DNA of 15,378 nucleotides from Spirochaetaceae bacterium (GTDB lineage Bacteria > Spirochaetota > Spirochaetia > Treponematales > Breznakiellaceae), in the NCBI GenBank assembly GCA_031265015.1, contig JAISDG010000162.1, forward strand, positions 1 through 15,378, in the 5' to 3' direction. The notes below the pieces were generated by a model. The model was given only the letters and a program-made list of their open reading frames with translations, did no database searches and had not been told where the DNA came from. A program made the translations under genes and the position numbers. This document shows, piece by piece, positions 1 to 7,475 of the stretch (the first letter of the stretch is position 1; each line of letters opens with the position of its first letter).

Positions 1-1341
1 GTCAGGCCCCGGACCCATCCGCTCCTGACCCCCTTTACCGTTGAGGGCCGGCGGGAACCGGTATATGTCTGGACCACCTTCAGCGCGGATCAGGCGGACT
101 ACGATTTTTCCAATCCCGAAGTGCTGCTGGAATTTATCAGGATACTCCTGGAATATGCCGGCCGGGGAGCGGGGATCGTGCGGCTTGACGCCGTCGCCTA
201 CCTCTGGAAGGAAGACGGAACTTCCTGTCTGCATCATCCAAAAACCCACGGGGTGGTCAAACTGTTCCGCCATATTGCCGCTTATCTGGACCTTCCCCTG
301 CTGATCCTGACCGAGACCAACGTACCCCACGAAGACAACGTTTCCTATTTCGGGAAAGCCGTGGGAGATCCACGGATCGACGCCCTCCCCGAAGCCCACA
401 TGGTGTACAACTTTGCCCTGCCGCCCCTGACCCTCCACGCCGCCCTTTCCGGCGATGCCGGTCCTCTGCGCCGCTGGGCCCGGACCCTGCCGGGGCCTGA
501 ACGGGGCGAAAAAACCGAAAGCGGCGGCCGGTATTTTTTGAATTTTCTTGCCAGCCACGACGGCGTGGGGCTTACCCCCGCCCGGGGACTGGTGGACGAG
601 GATGCTTTTAACGCCACCATCGAAGAAGCCCGGCGGCGGGGCGCGCTGGTTTCCTATAAATCAAGTCCCGGCGGAGACATCCCCTATGAATTAAACTGTT
701 CCCTGGCATCGGTGGTAGCCCCCGAAACCCTGCCCGGCGGCGGAAGTTTCGGGGATCCGCCCCTGAGGGCCAGGGCTTTCCTCGCGGTCCACGGGGTGTT
801 GTTTTCCCTGCCGGGACTGCCGGCGGTGTATTTTCACAGCTGGATAGGGTCCGAAGCCTGGAAAGAAGGCCCCGCCCTGCTGGGGTATAACCGGGCGATT
901 AACCGGGAAAAACCCGCCCTGGACCGGGTGGAAAAAGAGCTGGACGATCCCCGCGGCTTCCGCTTTTATGTCTACCGGGGGATCGGCGAACTGCTGGCTT
1001 TCAGGCAGGAGGAACCGGCCTTTAATCCCGATGTTCCCCAGTATGTTCCGGAAACCGGCGGGGATTCCGAAAACAGGGGGCTGTTTGTTTTGCTCCGGGG
1101 GCCTTCGGCGGAAGGAGGCTGGGTTCTGTGCCTGGAAAACCTCCGCGGAGAAAAAGCGGTCTGGAAAAAGCCCGCTTCCGGTCCGGGGTCCGGGCTTCCC
1201 CCGGGAGTTTTGTCATCCCTCCGGGAGACAATAGCCCTGGAACCCTGGGAAACCCTCTGGCTTGGGATGGACGCCGGGGGTACGGAGAACAGGCGCCTTT
1301 CCACGGCAAAAGGAGGCTTTTTCAAAGCCGCCGGACCTTGA
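1..1341 (+). CDS. GH13_18 sugar phosphorylase, sucrose / glucosylglycerate phosphorylase-like (5' end missing)
   Basis: The frame is open from base 1, so the N-terminal part (start and first barrel strands) lies outside the window; 446 codons remain of a family usually near 550-600 residues. These cytoplasmic enzymes split an alpha-glucoside with phosphate to give alpha-glucose 1-phosphate, retaining the anomeric form. Visible GH13 elements are RLDAVAYLWK with the nucleophile Asp at 187-189, LTETNVPH with the acid/base Glu at 313-315, and FLASHDGVGL with the third catalytic Asp at 559-561. The LWKEDGTSCLH..KTH block resembles the YcjM/glucosylglycerate phosphorylase branch more than classical sucrose phosphorylase, but the acceptor cannot be settled by eye. 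The C-terminus carries the small beta domain and ends in a tail rich in Gly and Lys. It is followed by a hairpin and a convergent gene, so it ends its own transcription unit. Confidence 0.88.
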   Translation, partial: VRPRTHPLLTPFTVEGRREPVYVWTTFSADQADYDFSNPEVLLEFIRILLEYAGRGAGIVRLDAVAYLWKEDGTSCLHHPKTHGVVKLFRHIAAYLDLPLLILTETNVPHEDNVSYFGKAVGDPRIDALPEAHMVYNFALPPLTLHAALSGDAGPLRRWARTLPGPERGEKTESGGRYFLNFLASHDGVGLTPARGLVDEDAFNATIEEARRRGALVSYKSSPGGDIPYELNCSLASVVAPETLPGGGSFGDPPLRARAFLAVHGVLFSLPGLPAVYFHSWIGSEAWKEGPALLGYNRAINREKPALDRVEKELDDPRGFRFYVYRGIGELLAFRQEEPAFNPDVPQYVPETGGDSENRGLFVLLRGPSAEGGWVLCLENLRGEKAVWKKPASGPGSGLPPGVLSSLRETIALEPWETLWLGMDAGGTENRRLSTAKGGFFKAAGP

Positions 1342-1346
1342 AATTT

Positions 1347-1372
1347 CCGGGTTTTGAAATTTTGAAACCCGG
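1347..1372. terminator. GC-rich hairpin between convergent genes
   Basis: An 8-bp perfect stem (CCGGGTTT at 1347-1354 with AAACCCGG at 1365-1372) encloses a 10-nt loop, six bases after the phosphorylase stop and five before the end of the convergent protease gene. On the + strand it is followed by GATTTT, a short T-run; on the - strand it is followed by only a three-base T-run. It could terminate both genes, better for the + strand. No experiment is visible and the T-tract is short. Confidence 0.5.
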
Positions 1373-1376
1373 GATT

Positions 1377-1985
1377 TTAAAAAAACTGCCGCTGGTTTGA
1401 GGCCGCGGCGTACAGGTACACCAGGATGTTATACAGGCCGTGGGATAAAGCTATCCCGTGGAAAGAGGCTGTTTTGATATAAACGAAGGAAAGGAAAGCC
1501 CCCGCCAGAAGGGCGTTGGCAAAGCCCCAGGGCCCTTCGTAGGCATGACAAAGGCCGAAGATCACTACGGGAACGGCAAAGGCCGTGACGGTTCCCGCGG
1601 AAAGGATGCGGCGGGGAAGGTATACCCGGAAGTAGCTTTCTTCCAGGTACCCCGTGGTAAGGGAACCGCAGACGGCCGCGGCCCAGGAAAGGGGATTATC
1701 CGGGGCGGGCACGGGTTTTCCGGGACTTCCCGTAAGGCCGGCGGCCAGGGACACCAGTACGCCGATGGCGCAGAGCCCCGGAAGGCACAGGGCCGTTTCC
1801 CGCAGATCCCTTTTCCGGAAACCCAGGGGAAGCGGATCCTGCCGCAGGCGCAACAGGACAAGGAACAGAGCGGGAAGCCTCCAGAACAGGGAATAAGCCA
1901 GTTCTTCCGCGGGCTCCAGGGCGCCGCCAAAACGGGGAAAAAAGAGGATGAAAAACAGGATAAGGGCTTCAAAAAGGCCTTTAAT
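1377..1985 (-). CDS. CPBP-family intramembrane metalloprotease (Abi/CAAX protease-like), probable ATT start
   Basis: A 202-residue hydrophobic protein of the CPBP family, membrane-embedded glutamic-type/metal-dependent proteases related to Rce1. All family motifs are present: EESYFR at residues 115-120, FGLCH ending at His147, and HGLYN at 182-186. Hydrophobic segments occur near 6-17, 66-85, 90-105 and 150-165 or so. The only ATG/GTG/TTG start in the frame is a TTG at 1853, which would delete 44 residues including the first hydrophobic helix; the frame upstream is open to a stop at 2010-2012 and encodes a typical N-terminus (ATT-Lys-Gly-Leu-Phe-Glu-Ala-Leu). The ATT at 1985 sits five bases after AGGAG, so I take it as the start. 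Substrate unknown; in bacteria some members act in bacteriocin immunity or lipoprotein/anchor processing. Divergent from the PilZ gene by 47 bp. Confidence 0.8.
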   Translation of the reverse strand: MKGLFEALILFFILFFPRFGGALEPAEELAYSLFWRLPALFLVLLRLRQDPLPLGFRKRDLRETALCLPGLCAIGVLVSLAAGLTGSPGKPVPAPDNPLSWAAAVCGSLTTGYLEESYFRVYLPRRILSAGTVTAFAVPVVIFGLCHAYEGPWGFANALLAGAFLSFVYIKTASFHGIALSHGLYNILVYLYAAASNQRQFF

Positions 1986-1990
1986 AGCCG

Positions 1991-1998
1991 CTCCTTTT
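1991..1998 (-). promoter_or_regulatory. Ribosome binding site deciding the ATT start of the CPBP gene
   Basis: On the minus strand AAAAGGAG runs from 1998 down to 1991, followed by CGGCT and then ATT at 1985. Five bases between AGGAG and the start codon is ideal spacing, and no such site lies before the TTG at 1853. A TATACT (-10-like) at 2009-2004 just upstream would give a leader of about a dozen bases; I see no good -35 for it. Confidence 0.5.
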
Positions 1999-2015
1999 AC
2001 AGTAGTATATCAAAT

Positions 2016-2029
2016 GTAAGGAATCTTAC
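2016..2029. repeat. Small inverted repeat over the PilZ-gene ribosome binding site
   Basis: GTAAG (2016-2020) and CTTAC (2025-2029) form a 5-bp stem with a GAAT loop. The AAGGA at 2018-2022 that serves the GTG start at 2033 lies half in the stem and half in the loop. It may modulate translation or bind a protein, or be chance in a short AT-rich spacer. Confidence 0.3.
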
Positions 2030-2032
2030 GTA

Positions 2033-3115
2033 GTGATTGTTACGATTCTGGTTATTATTATCGCGGTCTCAGGTCTTCTGGTACTGTTTCTTTCCCAGTC
2101 CGGTAAAGACAAGCGAAAATCCTGGGTACAGTTTTTTGCCAGGGGTAAGGACGCGGGATTCAGCTTTAAGGAAATAGAACTTCTCCGGCGGCTGGCGGTA
2201 AAAAGCGCCCTGGAGGATCCTTCCACCCTTTTCTGGTCCCAAAACCAGCTTGATATGTGCATCAGAAACATGGTCCGCAGCGTCCGGCTGGCCGGGGGGG
2301 GCGATCAGGCAACCCAGGATTTTCTTTCCAAGCTCTACGACTACCGCAAAAAGATAGAGATGGAAAAACCCAGAATCAAGAACGGCATTGCCGGTACGCG
2401 GCAGGTTGAAGAAGGCCAGTCCCTGCGTATTTTGGTAAGCGGTCAGGGAGTTTTTCAGTCCAGGGTGATAAAAAATACGGGCCAGTACCTGATTGTTGCC
2501 CGGCCCAATAATCCCAAACTTCCCACCAGCTTTTCCTGGAACGGACTTGCCCTTTCGGTATATTTCTGGCGGGAAGACGACGCGGGGTATGTGTTCGACA
2601 CCAGCGTTCAGGACGAAGTTTTTTCCCGGGGGACGGCTTCCCTTAAAGTAAGCCACGGGAACCTTTCCCGAACCCAGAAGCGGCGGTCCATCAGAATCAG
2701 AACCCATAAAGTGGCCTTTCTCTATATTCTGGACAGCGACGAGCCTTCGGATGCCATAGAAATGGATCCGGGCCTGAAATGCTTTGTGGAAGACCTTTCC
2801 GATTCGGGCTGCGCCGTTCTGATCGGGGGAAAGGCCGCCATCGGCCTCCACATCAAGGTTCAGTTTATCCTGAACAACATGCCCATCTGTATTTCAGGAA
2901 CAGTTCGGTCCATTGAATACCGGGAAGAGGACGACCGTTCGCTGCTTCATGTCGAATCGGATCCCATGCCCATTGAAACCCGCAACCACATCCTGGGCGA
3001 AGTGTTCGGCATGCTGCCCGAAGAGGACGACGAGCTTCCATTCAGAATTTTGGACGAAGAAGCGGAAAATAACGGAACCGGCGCAAGCGCCCTGACGGAG
3101 AATGCCATACAGTAG
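2033..3115 (+). CDS. Membrane-anchored PilZ-domain protein (putative c-di-GMP receptor)
   Basis: 360 residues, GTG start ten bases after AAGGA. Residues 1-21 form a single N-terminal transmembrane helix, followed by a basic stretch (KDKRK) that suggests the rest is cytoplasmic. A middle region of mixed helix and strand (about 120-210) resembles the YcgR-like N-terminal domain that precedes PilZ. The PilZ domain starts at RRSIR (217-221, the RxxxR motif) and has DLSDSG (254-259, the D/NxSxxG motif), both needed for cyclic di-GMP binding. The last 35 residues are acidic and probably flexible. Spirochaete PilZ proteins influence motility and c-di-GMP responses; this one's output is not shown by the sequence. 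It is separated from the next gene by 14 bp and heads the long + strand cluster. Confidence 0.82.
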   Translation: MIVTILVIIIAVSGLLVLFLSQSGKDKRKSWVQFFARGKDAGFSFKEIELLRRLAVKSALEDPSTLFWSQNQLDMCIRNMVRSVRLAGGGDQATQDFLSKLYDYRKKIEMEKPRIKNGIAGTRQVEEGQSLRILVSGQGVFQSRVIKNTGQYLIVARPNNPKLPTSFSWNGLALSVYFWREDDAGYVFDTSVQDEVFSRGTASLKVSHGNLSRTQKRRSIRIRTHKVAFLYILDSDEPSDAIEMDPGLKCFVEDLSDSGCAVLIGGKAAIGLHIKVQFILNNMPICISGTVRSIEYREEDDRSLLHVESDPMPIETRNHILGEVFGMLPEEDDELPFRILDEEAENNGTGASALTENAIQ

Positions 3116-3129
3116 GGAAGGAGGATTTT

Positions 3130-4302
3130 ATGACTTCCAAAGCTTTCGCTCTGATTCTGCTCCTCTCCGCCGGGTCGCTGCTGTCCGCCCAGACTTCGGG
3201 GGAACCCATACTCCAGTCCTATGAGCGGCTCTTTATCCGTTCCAGCCTTGCCACCAAGGTGAACGTGCTGCGGGACGCGGCCACCGACGATCAGGCCGCG
3301 GAATTTTACGGCCCCCTCTGCGAGCGGGCCCTTCGTTTTGTTATAGACAACGCCGCCCTGTTCCGGGAAGACCCGGACATGATCAACATTACCGTTACCG
3401 CCGTCAAAGGGGTGGGGGAGAGCGCCTACAGTCCCGCGGCGGATACCCTGTGGCGGGTATTCCTTCAGTTTTCCGATAATGTTATCCGCTATGAAATACT
3501 TAAAACCCTTCTTGATTTGGATAGTCCCGGCCTGGCGGAAAACATAAACCGGTTTTTGGCCGGCCAGAACAGTTTGTACGGTTCGGGGGTCAGTCCCGAT
3601 CCCCAGATGCTCCGATCCCTTTTTGCCGCCCTGGAAAAACTGGGGAACGATGAAAGTTATCCGGTATTGTTTACTTCATTCCTTATGTATCCGGGGGAGC
3701 TGGGGGACGGGGCGGTCAGGGCCCTCTACGGCCTCAACGGCGATTTGTCCGCGTTCCTGTTCCGGGTCATCCTGAACAATCCCCCGGGCGAAAAGCTGGA
3801 AGCCCTGCGGCTTGCCCTGGGCCGGGAAAACCTTAGTCCCGGCGAAAAGGGTGAACTAGGCGAAACGGTTATGGAAGCGGGGCTGGCCCTCCAGGGCGGA
3901 AGAAGCCAGGCCCGGGAACTCTGCCGGGCGGGGGCCGCCCTGATCCGGGAAACCCGGTGGATCCGGGCCCTTCCCCTGGTGTTAAAATACCACAGCCAGA
4001 CCCTGGCCGCTTTCAGGGCCGACCCTGAGGCGGCGGAAGATTACCTTGACGCCGTCGGCTGTCTTGCCTCTCTGCGGAGCGCCGAATCGGCCAGGGTTTT
4101 AGCCCTGCAGCTGGGTTTGTATAATTCCAAAGCCGGCGCCCTGAATCGGGATGAAGAGACGGTTGTTCTGGCTCTGGTAGGGAGTTTGGGAACCCTGGGT
4201 TACAGGGCCTCCTACGATACCCTGGACCATGCCCTCCGCCTTCCCTATCCGGATCAGGTTAAAACCGCCGTCCGGGCCGCTCTTAACAGCCTTGCATGGT
4301 AA
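3130..4302 (+). CDS. Exported alpha-helical repeat protein (HEAT-like), function unknown
   Basis: 390 residues with a clear signal peptide (MTSKAFALILLLSAGSLLSA, likely cut after Ala20), so exported to the periplasm or outer surface; there is no lipobox Cys. The mature part is almost wholly helical, with repeated pairs of helices of the kind seen in HEAT/armadillo proteins (for example around residues 110-145, 160-205 and 315-390, with phrases such as YEILKTLLDLDSP and DAVGCLASLRSAESARVLALQL). Such folds scaffold protein contacts. No enzyme motif is visible. The start has a strong AAGGAGG (3118-3124) five bases upstream. It lies between the PilZ gene and comEC, and its stop overlaps the comEC start by 7 nt. 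I do not recognise a named orthologue. Confidence 0.72.
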   Translation: MTSKAFALILLLSAGSLLSAQTSGEPILQSYERLFIRSSLATKVNVLRDAATDDQAAEFYGPLCERALRFVIDNAALFREDPDMINITVTAVKGVGESAYSPAADTLWRVFLQFSDNVIRYEILKTLLDLDSPGLAENINRFLAGQNSLYGSGVSPDPQMLRSLFAALEKLGNDESYPVLFTSFLMYPGELGDGAVRALYGLNGDLSAFLFRVILNNPPGEKLEALRLALGRENLSPGEKGELGETVMEAGLALQGGRSQARELCRAGAALIRETRWIRALPLVLKYHSQTLAAFRADPEAAEDYLDAVGCLASLRSAESARVLALQLGLYNSKAGALNRDEETVVLALVGSLGTLGYRASYDTLDHALRLPYPDQVKTAVRAALNSLAW

Positions 4303-5903
4303 GCCCCCTTACCGCCGCCGCTCTCTTTGCGGTCCTGGGTTTTTACGGCCGGCCTTTCCTGCCCCGGACGGGTCCGGCGGCCGCGGTGTTGATAATAACG
4401 GCGCTGCTGGGAACGGCGCTGGCCGCGGCATTGCCGGCGGTTTTATTCCTGGTCCGCCGCTGTACAAAGTCCGGTCCGGCGGCATCTTCCCGGTACAGCC
4501 TTTTCCCGGGCAAACCGGCGGCCCCTTCCCGGTCCGGCCCTTTTCCCGGCATGGCCGCGGTCTCCTGCTTCGGTCTTCTGGCAGGCCTTTGGGCGGGAAC
4601 GGGCCTCGCGCCCCTGTCGCCGGGGCTGCCGGTGGAAAAAATCCTTTCCCTTTCGGGAACACTTTTGGAGGATCCCCGTTCCTTTCAGGAAGGAACGAAG
4701 GATCCCGAAGACCGCCGGGGCATGGCCGTTCTGGAACTGAAAGAAAGCGGGGCGGTCCTTCCGGGAACCGGGACCGTCCGCGCTTCCGCCCGGGGCAGGG
4801 TGACGGTATTTTTCCCCGGAGGAACCATGCCCCGGCTCAAGGAATTCGGCAGGGGCGCGGAAATTTTTGTGGAAGGCCGTTTCCTTGATCTGGAGGGGAA
4901 TGAAGGCCGGAAGGCCGGGCAAAGCGACGGCAAAAATGCCGGCGCTTCCGCCGTTCCCCGTTTCCGGGCGGTTTCGGTCCATGTGGTCCGGGGGGCCCCG
5001 GGGCCGGAACGGCTGCGGACAGCGGTCCGGGGTTTTGTTCTCGAACGGCTGGAACGCAAGTCCTGGGGAGGGCTGGCCGCGGCGCTGCTTCTGGGAACCA
5101 GGGAAGATCTGGACGGTGATCTGGCCCTGGCTTACCGCGATGCGGGGCTTTCCCATATTCTGGCCCTTTCGGGGATGCACCTGGCTTTTCTGTCGGCGAT
5201 GCTGGCGGCGCTGTTTAAAAAACCCCTGGGGAAAAAAGGAGCCGCCGCCGCGGGTCTGTGTTTTATAGTCCTTTATGTTTTTCTGGTCGGACCCCAGCCC
5301 AGCCTGGTGCGGGCGGCGATTATGTATGTTATGGGAAGCTGTATGGTGCTTGCCGGGAAGTTTCGGCAGCCCATAACCCTGCTGGCCGCGGCTTTCCTTC
5401 TCCAGCTCTTGTGGGATCCCGCTTCCGCGGCCACGGTTTCCTTCATCCTCTCCTATCTGGCGCTGGGAGGCATTCTTGTCCTTACCGGAAGCCTGGAAAC
5501 TATCGTAAAGAAAGAAGTTCCCCCTTCGCTGGCCGGCGGTTTGGCCACTTCCCTGGGGGCGTTTTGCGCAACGGCCCCCGTTGTGGTTTTGTTCTTCGGC
5601 ATACTCAGGCCCGTGGGCATTGCGGGCGGGTTTCTCGTGGTTCCCCTGACGGGAATCTTTATGGCCCTGGCCCTGGGAGCCCTGGGCTGCGGAAACATTC
5701 CCTTCCTGGGAAACTTCTTTGACTATGCGCCGGCTTTTGTCGAATTCCTGTTGGGAAAGGCCGTTGCCTTTTTTGCCCTGGCGCCGGGTCTGCGGATACT
5801 GCCCCCCGCGGCCTGTATCGGATTTCCCCTGGCAGGCATCGCGGCTCTGTTCCTTGCGGGACGGACAAAACGGTACAGGAGTTATCTTGCCCCTTTCCCC
5901 TGA
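4296..5903 (+). CDS. comEC: ComEC/Rec2-family DNA-uptake channel protein without the nuclease-like domain
   Basis: 535 residues, a polytopic inner-membrane protein. Two or three helices at 5-55 and 87-105 are followed by a soluble OB-like N-terminal region (about 110-235, DUF4131 type), then the Competence domain with its hallmark GLSHILALSGMHLAF (285-298) and PSLVRAAIMYVMG (335-347), and further membrane helices to 530. In competent bacteria ComEC carries incoming single-stranded DNA across the inner membrane. B. subtilis ComEC is about 775 residues and ends in a metallo-beta-lactamase-like domain; here the protein ends after the membrane part, so that domain is absent or encoded elsewhere. 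A Pro/Ser/Gly-rich insert lies at 59-86. The ATG has no evident ribosome site and overlaps the previous gene, suggesting coupled translation. Confidence 0.88.
   Translation: MVSPLTAAALFAVLGFYGRPFLPRTGPAAAVLIITALLGTALAAALPAVLFLVRRCTKSGPAASSRYSLFPGKPAAPSRSGPFPGMAAVSCFGLLAGLWAGTGLAPLSPGLPVEKILSLSGTLLEDPRSFQEGTKDPEDRRGMAVLELKESGAVLPGTGTVRASARGRVTVFFPGGTMPRLKEFGRGAEIFVEGRFLDLEGNEGRKAGQSDGKNAGASAVPRFRAVSVHVVRGAPGPERLRTAVRGFVLERLERKSWGGLAAALLLGTREDLDGDLALAYRDAGLSHILALSGMHLAFLSAMLAALFKKPLGKKGAAAAGLCFIVLYVFLVGPQPSLVRAAIMYVMGSCMVLAGKFRQPITLLAAAFLLQLLWDPASAATVSFILSYLALGGILVLTGSLETIVKKEVPPSLAGGLATSLGAFCATAPVVVLFFGILRPVGIAGGFLVVPLTGIFMALALGALGCGNIPFLGNFFDYAPAFVEFLLGKAVAFFALAPGLRILPPAACIGFPLAGIAALFLAGRTKRYRSYLAPFP
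5877..5881 (+). promoter_or_regulatory. Ribosome binding site deciding the TTG start of rsmA
   Basis: AGGAG lies five bases before TTG at 5887, inside the end of comEC. No comparable site precedes the in-frame TTG at 5917 or the upstream ATG codons of this frame, which are buried in comEC. Confidence 0.55.
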
Positions 5904-6783
5904 AAGTTTTCCCCTATTGCCCAACTATAATTCGGGCCCCGCCCTCCGCGCCTTTCTTGAAGGCCGGGGGCTGGGGATCCGGAAACAGTGGGGCCAGAAT
6001 TTCCTGATCAACCCCCGGGCCCGGAAATTCATCGTTGACGCCCTGGAAGGGGAAACGGGGAGCGGGGTCTGGGAGATCGGAAGCGGGCCGGGCTGTATGA
6101 CCGCGGAACTGCTGGAACGGGGCTTTAGGGTAACGGCCTTTGAAATCGATCCGGGGTTCTGTTCCCTGCTGGAAGAGTTGTTTATGCCCCTTAACAAAGA
6201 GGGGGAGGTCTTTACCCTGATCCGGGGGGACGCGGTAAAAACCTGGGAAACCGTCCCCGCAGGACCCTACCTTTTGGGGAATCTGCCCTATACCGTCGCG
6301 GCGGTACTCCTGGGCGGTTTTATTGAAAATGGCTGTTTTTTTAAGCGGATGATCGTGACGGTACAGAAAGAGGTTGCCCTCCGGATGGCCGCCCCGCCGG
6401 GTTCAAAAAATTATTCTTCGATTTCGGTACTCTGCTCGTCGGCCTACAGGATAAAGCCCCTGATGAACCTTAAGGGGGCTTCTTTTTATCCGCCCCCCCA
6501 CGTTGATTCCACGGTTCTCTGCTTTGAGCGAAAAAATGATCCCGCCCAGGTTCCGCTGTTTTATCCTCTGGTCCGCGCCCTTTTTGCCTCCCGCCGCAAG
6601 ACCGTCGCCAACAACCTGGAGCATTTTTCTGCCCTTTCCGGTACAATGAAAAAAGACATGGCGGCCGCGGCCCTGGAACAAAGCGGCGTTCCGGGGGAAG
6701 CCCGGGCGGAAAGGCTTCCCCCGGAAGCCTTTGCGGCCCTGGCCGCGGTCCTGGAAAAGTATCGCGGGGAAAAACGAACATGA
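5887..6783 (+). CDS. rsmA: 16S rRNA (adenine1518-N6/adenine1519-N6)-dimethyltransferase
   Basis: RsmA (KsgA) adds two methyl groups each to A1518 and A1519 in helix 45 of 16S rRNA, using S-adenosylmethionine, as a late check on small-subunit assembly. From the TTG start the protein has 298 residues, normal for the family. Visible are WGQNFL (35-40), the SAM motif WEIGSGPG (62-69) with the acidic FEID (85-88), and the catalytic motif GNLPY (131-135, N132 L133 P134 Y135). The substrate loop SFYPPPHVDSTV and the C-terminal SRRKTVANNL are also typical. The start overlaps comEC by 17 nt and the stop overlaps the next gene by ATGA, so expression is probably coupled. The frame is open further upstream to 5719, but that part is only comEC read in another frame. 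Confidence 0.93.
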   Translation: MPLSPESFPLLPNYNSGPALRAFLEGRGLGIRKQWGQNFLINPRARKFIVDALEGETGSGVWEIGSGPGCMTAELLERGFRVTAFEIDPGFCSLLEELFMPLNKEGEVFTLIRGDAVKTWETVPAGPYLLGNLPYTVAAVLLGGFIENGCFFKRMIVTVQKEVALRMAAPPGSKNYSSISVLCSSAYRIKPLMNLKGASFYPPPHVDSTVLCFERKNDPAQVPLFYPLVRALFASRRKTVANNLEHFSALSGTMKKDMAAAALEQSGVPGEARAERLPPEAFAALAAVLEKYRGEKRT

Positions 6784-7475
6784 CCATAGTTGAACGGATA
6801 GAAACGATCAGGGAGCGTATCGAAAGGGCCTGTATCCGTTCGGGAAGAAAACCCGAAGAAGTTACGCTTATGGCGGTTTCAAAATTTCACGAAGGGGATG
6901 AAATAGAAGAAGCCCTGGCGGGGGGCATAACCCTCTTCGGCGAAAACCGGGTTCAGGAGGCGGTTAGAAAATTCCTTCCCCTGAAGGAAGCCCACCCGGG
7001 CATCGAACTGCACCTGATCGGCTCGCTCCAGCGGAATAAGGCAAAAAGCGCCCTGACGGTCTGCGACGCAATCCAGTCCCTGGACAGGGACGGGCTTGCC
7101 GCCGCCCTGGGTTCCCTGACCGGTAACCGGGAGCGGCCGCTACCGGTGCTGCTGGAACTGCATACCGGCGAGGAATCAAAATCGGGGTATCCCGATGAGG
7201 ATTCCCTTTCCGGGGCGGCGGAGCTGGTTCTTTCCCAGGGGGGCCTTAAACTTGCGGGGCTGATGACCATGGCGCCCTATACCGCCGGCGGAGATGCCGT
7301 CCGCCGGTCCTTTAGAAAGCTGGTACATGCCGGAGATACGGTGCGGAAACGTTTTCCCGGCCTGGAGCTCTCCTGTCTTTCCATGGGGATGACCGGCGAT
7401 TTTGAGATCGCCATTGAAGAAGGTTCCACCCTGGTACGGATAGGGACGGCGATCTTCGGGGAACGGCGGCCGTGA
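6780..7475 (+). CDS. yggS: YggS/PLPBP-family pyridoxal-phosphate homeostasis protein
   Basis: 231 residues, the usual length. This cytoplasmic single-domain TIM-barrel protein binds pyridoxal 5'-phosphate and keeps the vitamin B6 pool and amino-acid pools in balance; it has no known catalytic reaction. The PLP lysine is K35 in LMAVSKFH. Other family blocks are FGENRVQEA, LHLIGSLQRNKAK, the region LSMGMTGDFEIAIEEGST that holds the phosphate, and VRIGTAIFGER at the C-terminus. The ATG overlaps the rsmA stop (ATGA) and the stop overlaps the next start (GTGA). Confidence 0.93.
   Translation: MTIVERIETIRERIERACIRSGRKPEEVTLMAVSKFHEGDEIEEALAGGITLFGENRVQEAVRKFLPLKEAHPGIELHLIGSLQRNKAKSALTVCDAIQSLDRDGLAAALGSLTGNRERPLPVLLELHTGEESKSGYPDEDSLSGAAELVLSQGGLKLAGLMTMAPYTAGGDAVRRSFRKLVHAGDTVRKRFPGLELSCLSMGMTGDFEIAIEEGSTLVRIGTAIFGERRP

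Noticed and set aside
1458..2033. 191-codon + strand frame opposite the CPBP protease
   Set aside because: Gly/Lys/Gln-rich product without motifs; the - strand carries all three CPBP motifs.
5719..5886. N-terminal extension of rsmA
   Set aside because: It is the comEC 3' end in another frame; the TTG at 5887 has a good ribosome site and gives normal RsmA length.
4443..5924. 493-codon open frame on the - strand opposite comEC
   Set aside because: Its product is rich in Gln, Arg, Gly and Pro with no domain, as expected for the antisense of GC-rich codons; comEC on the other strand has clear motifs.
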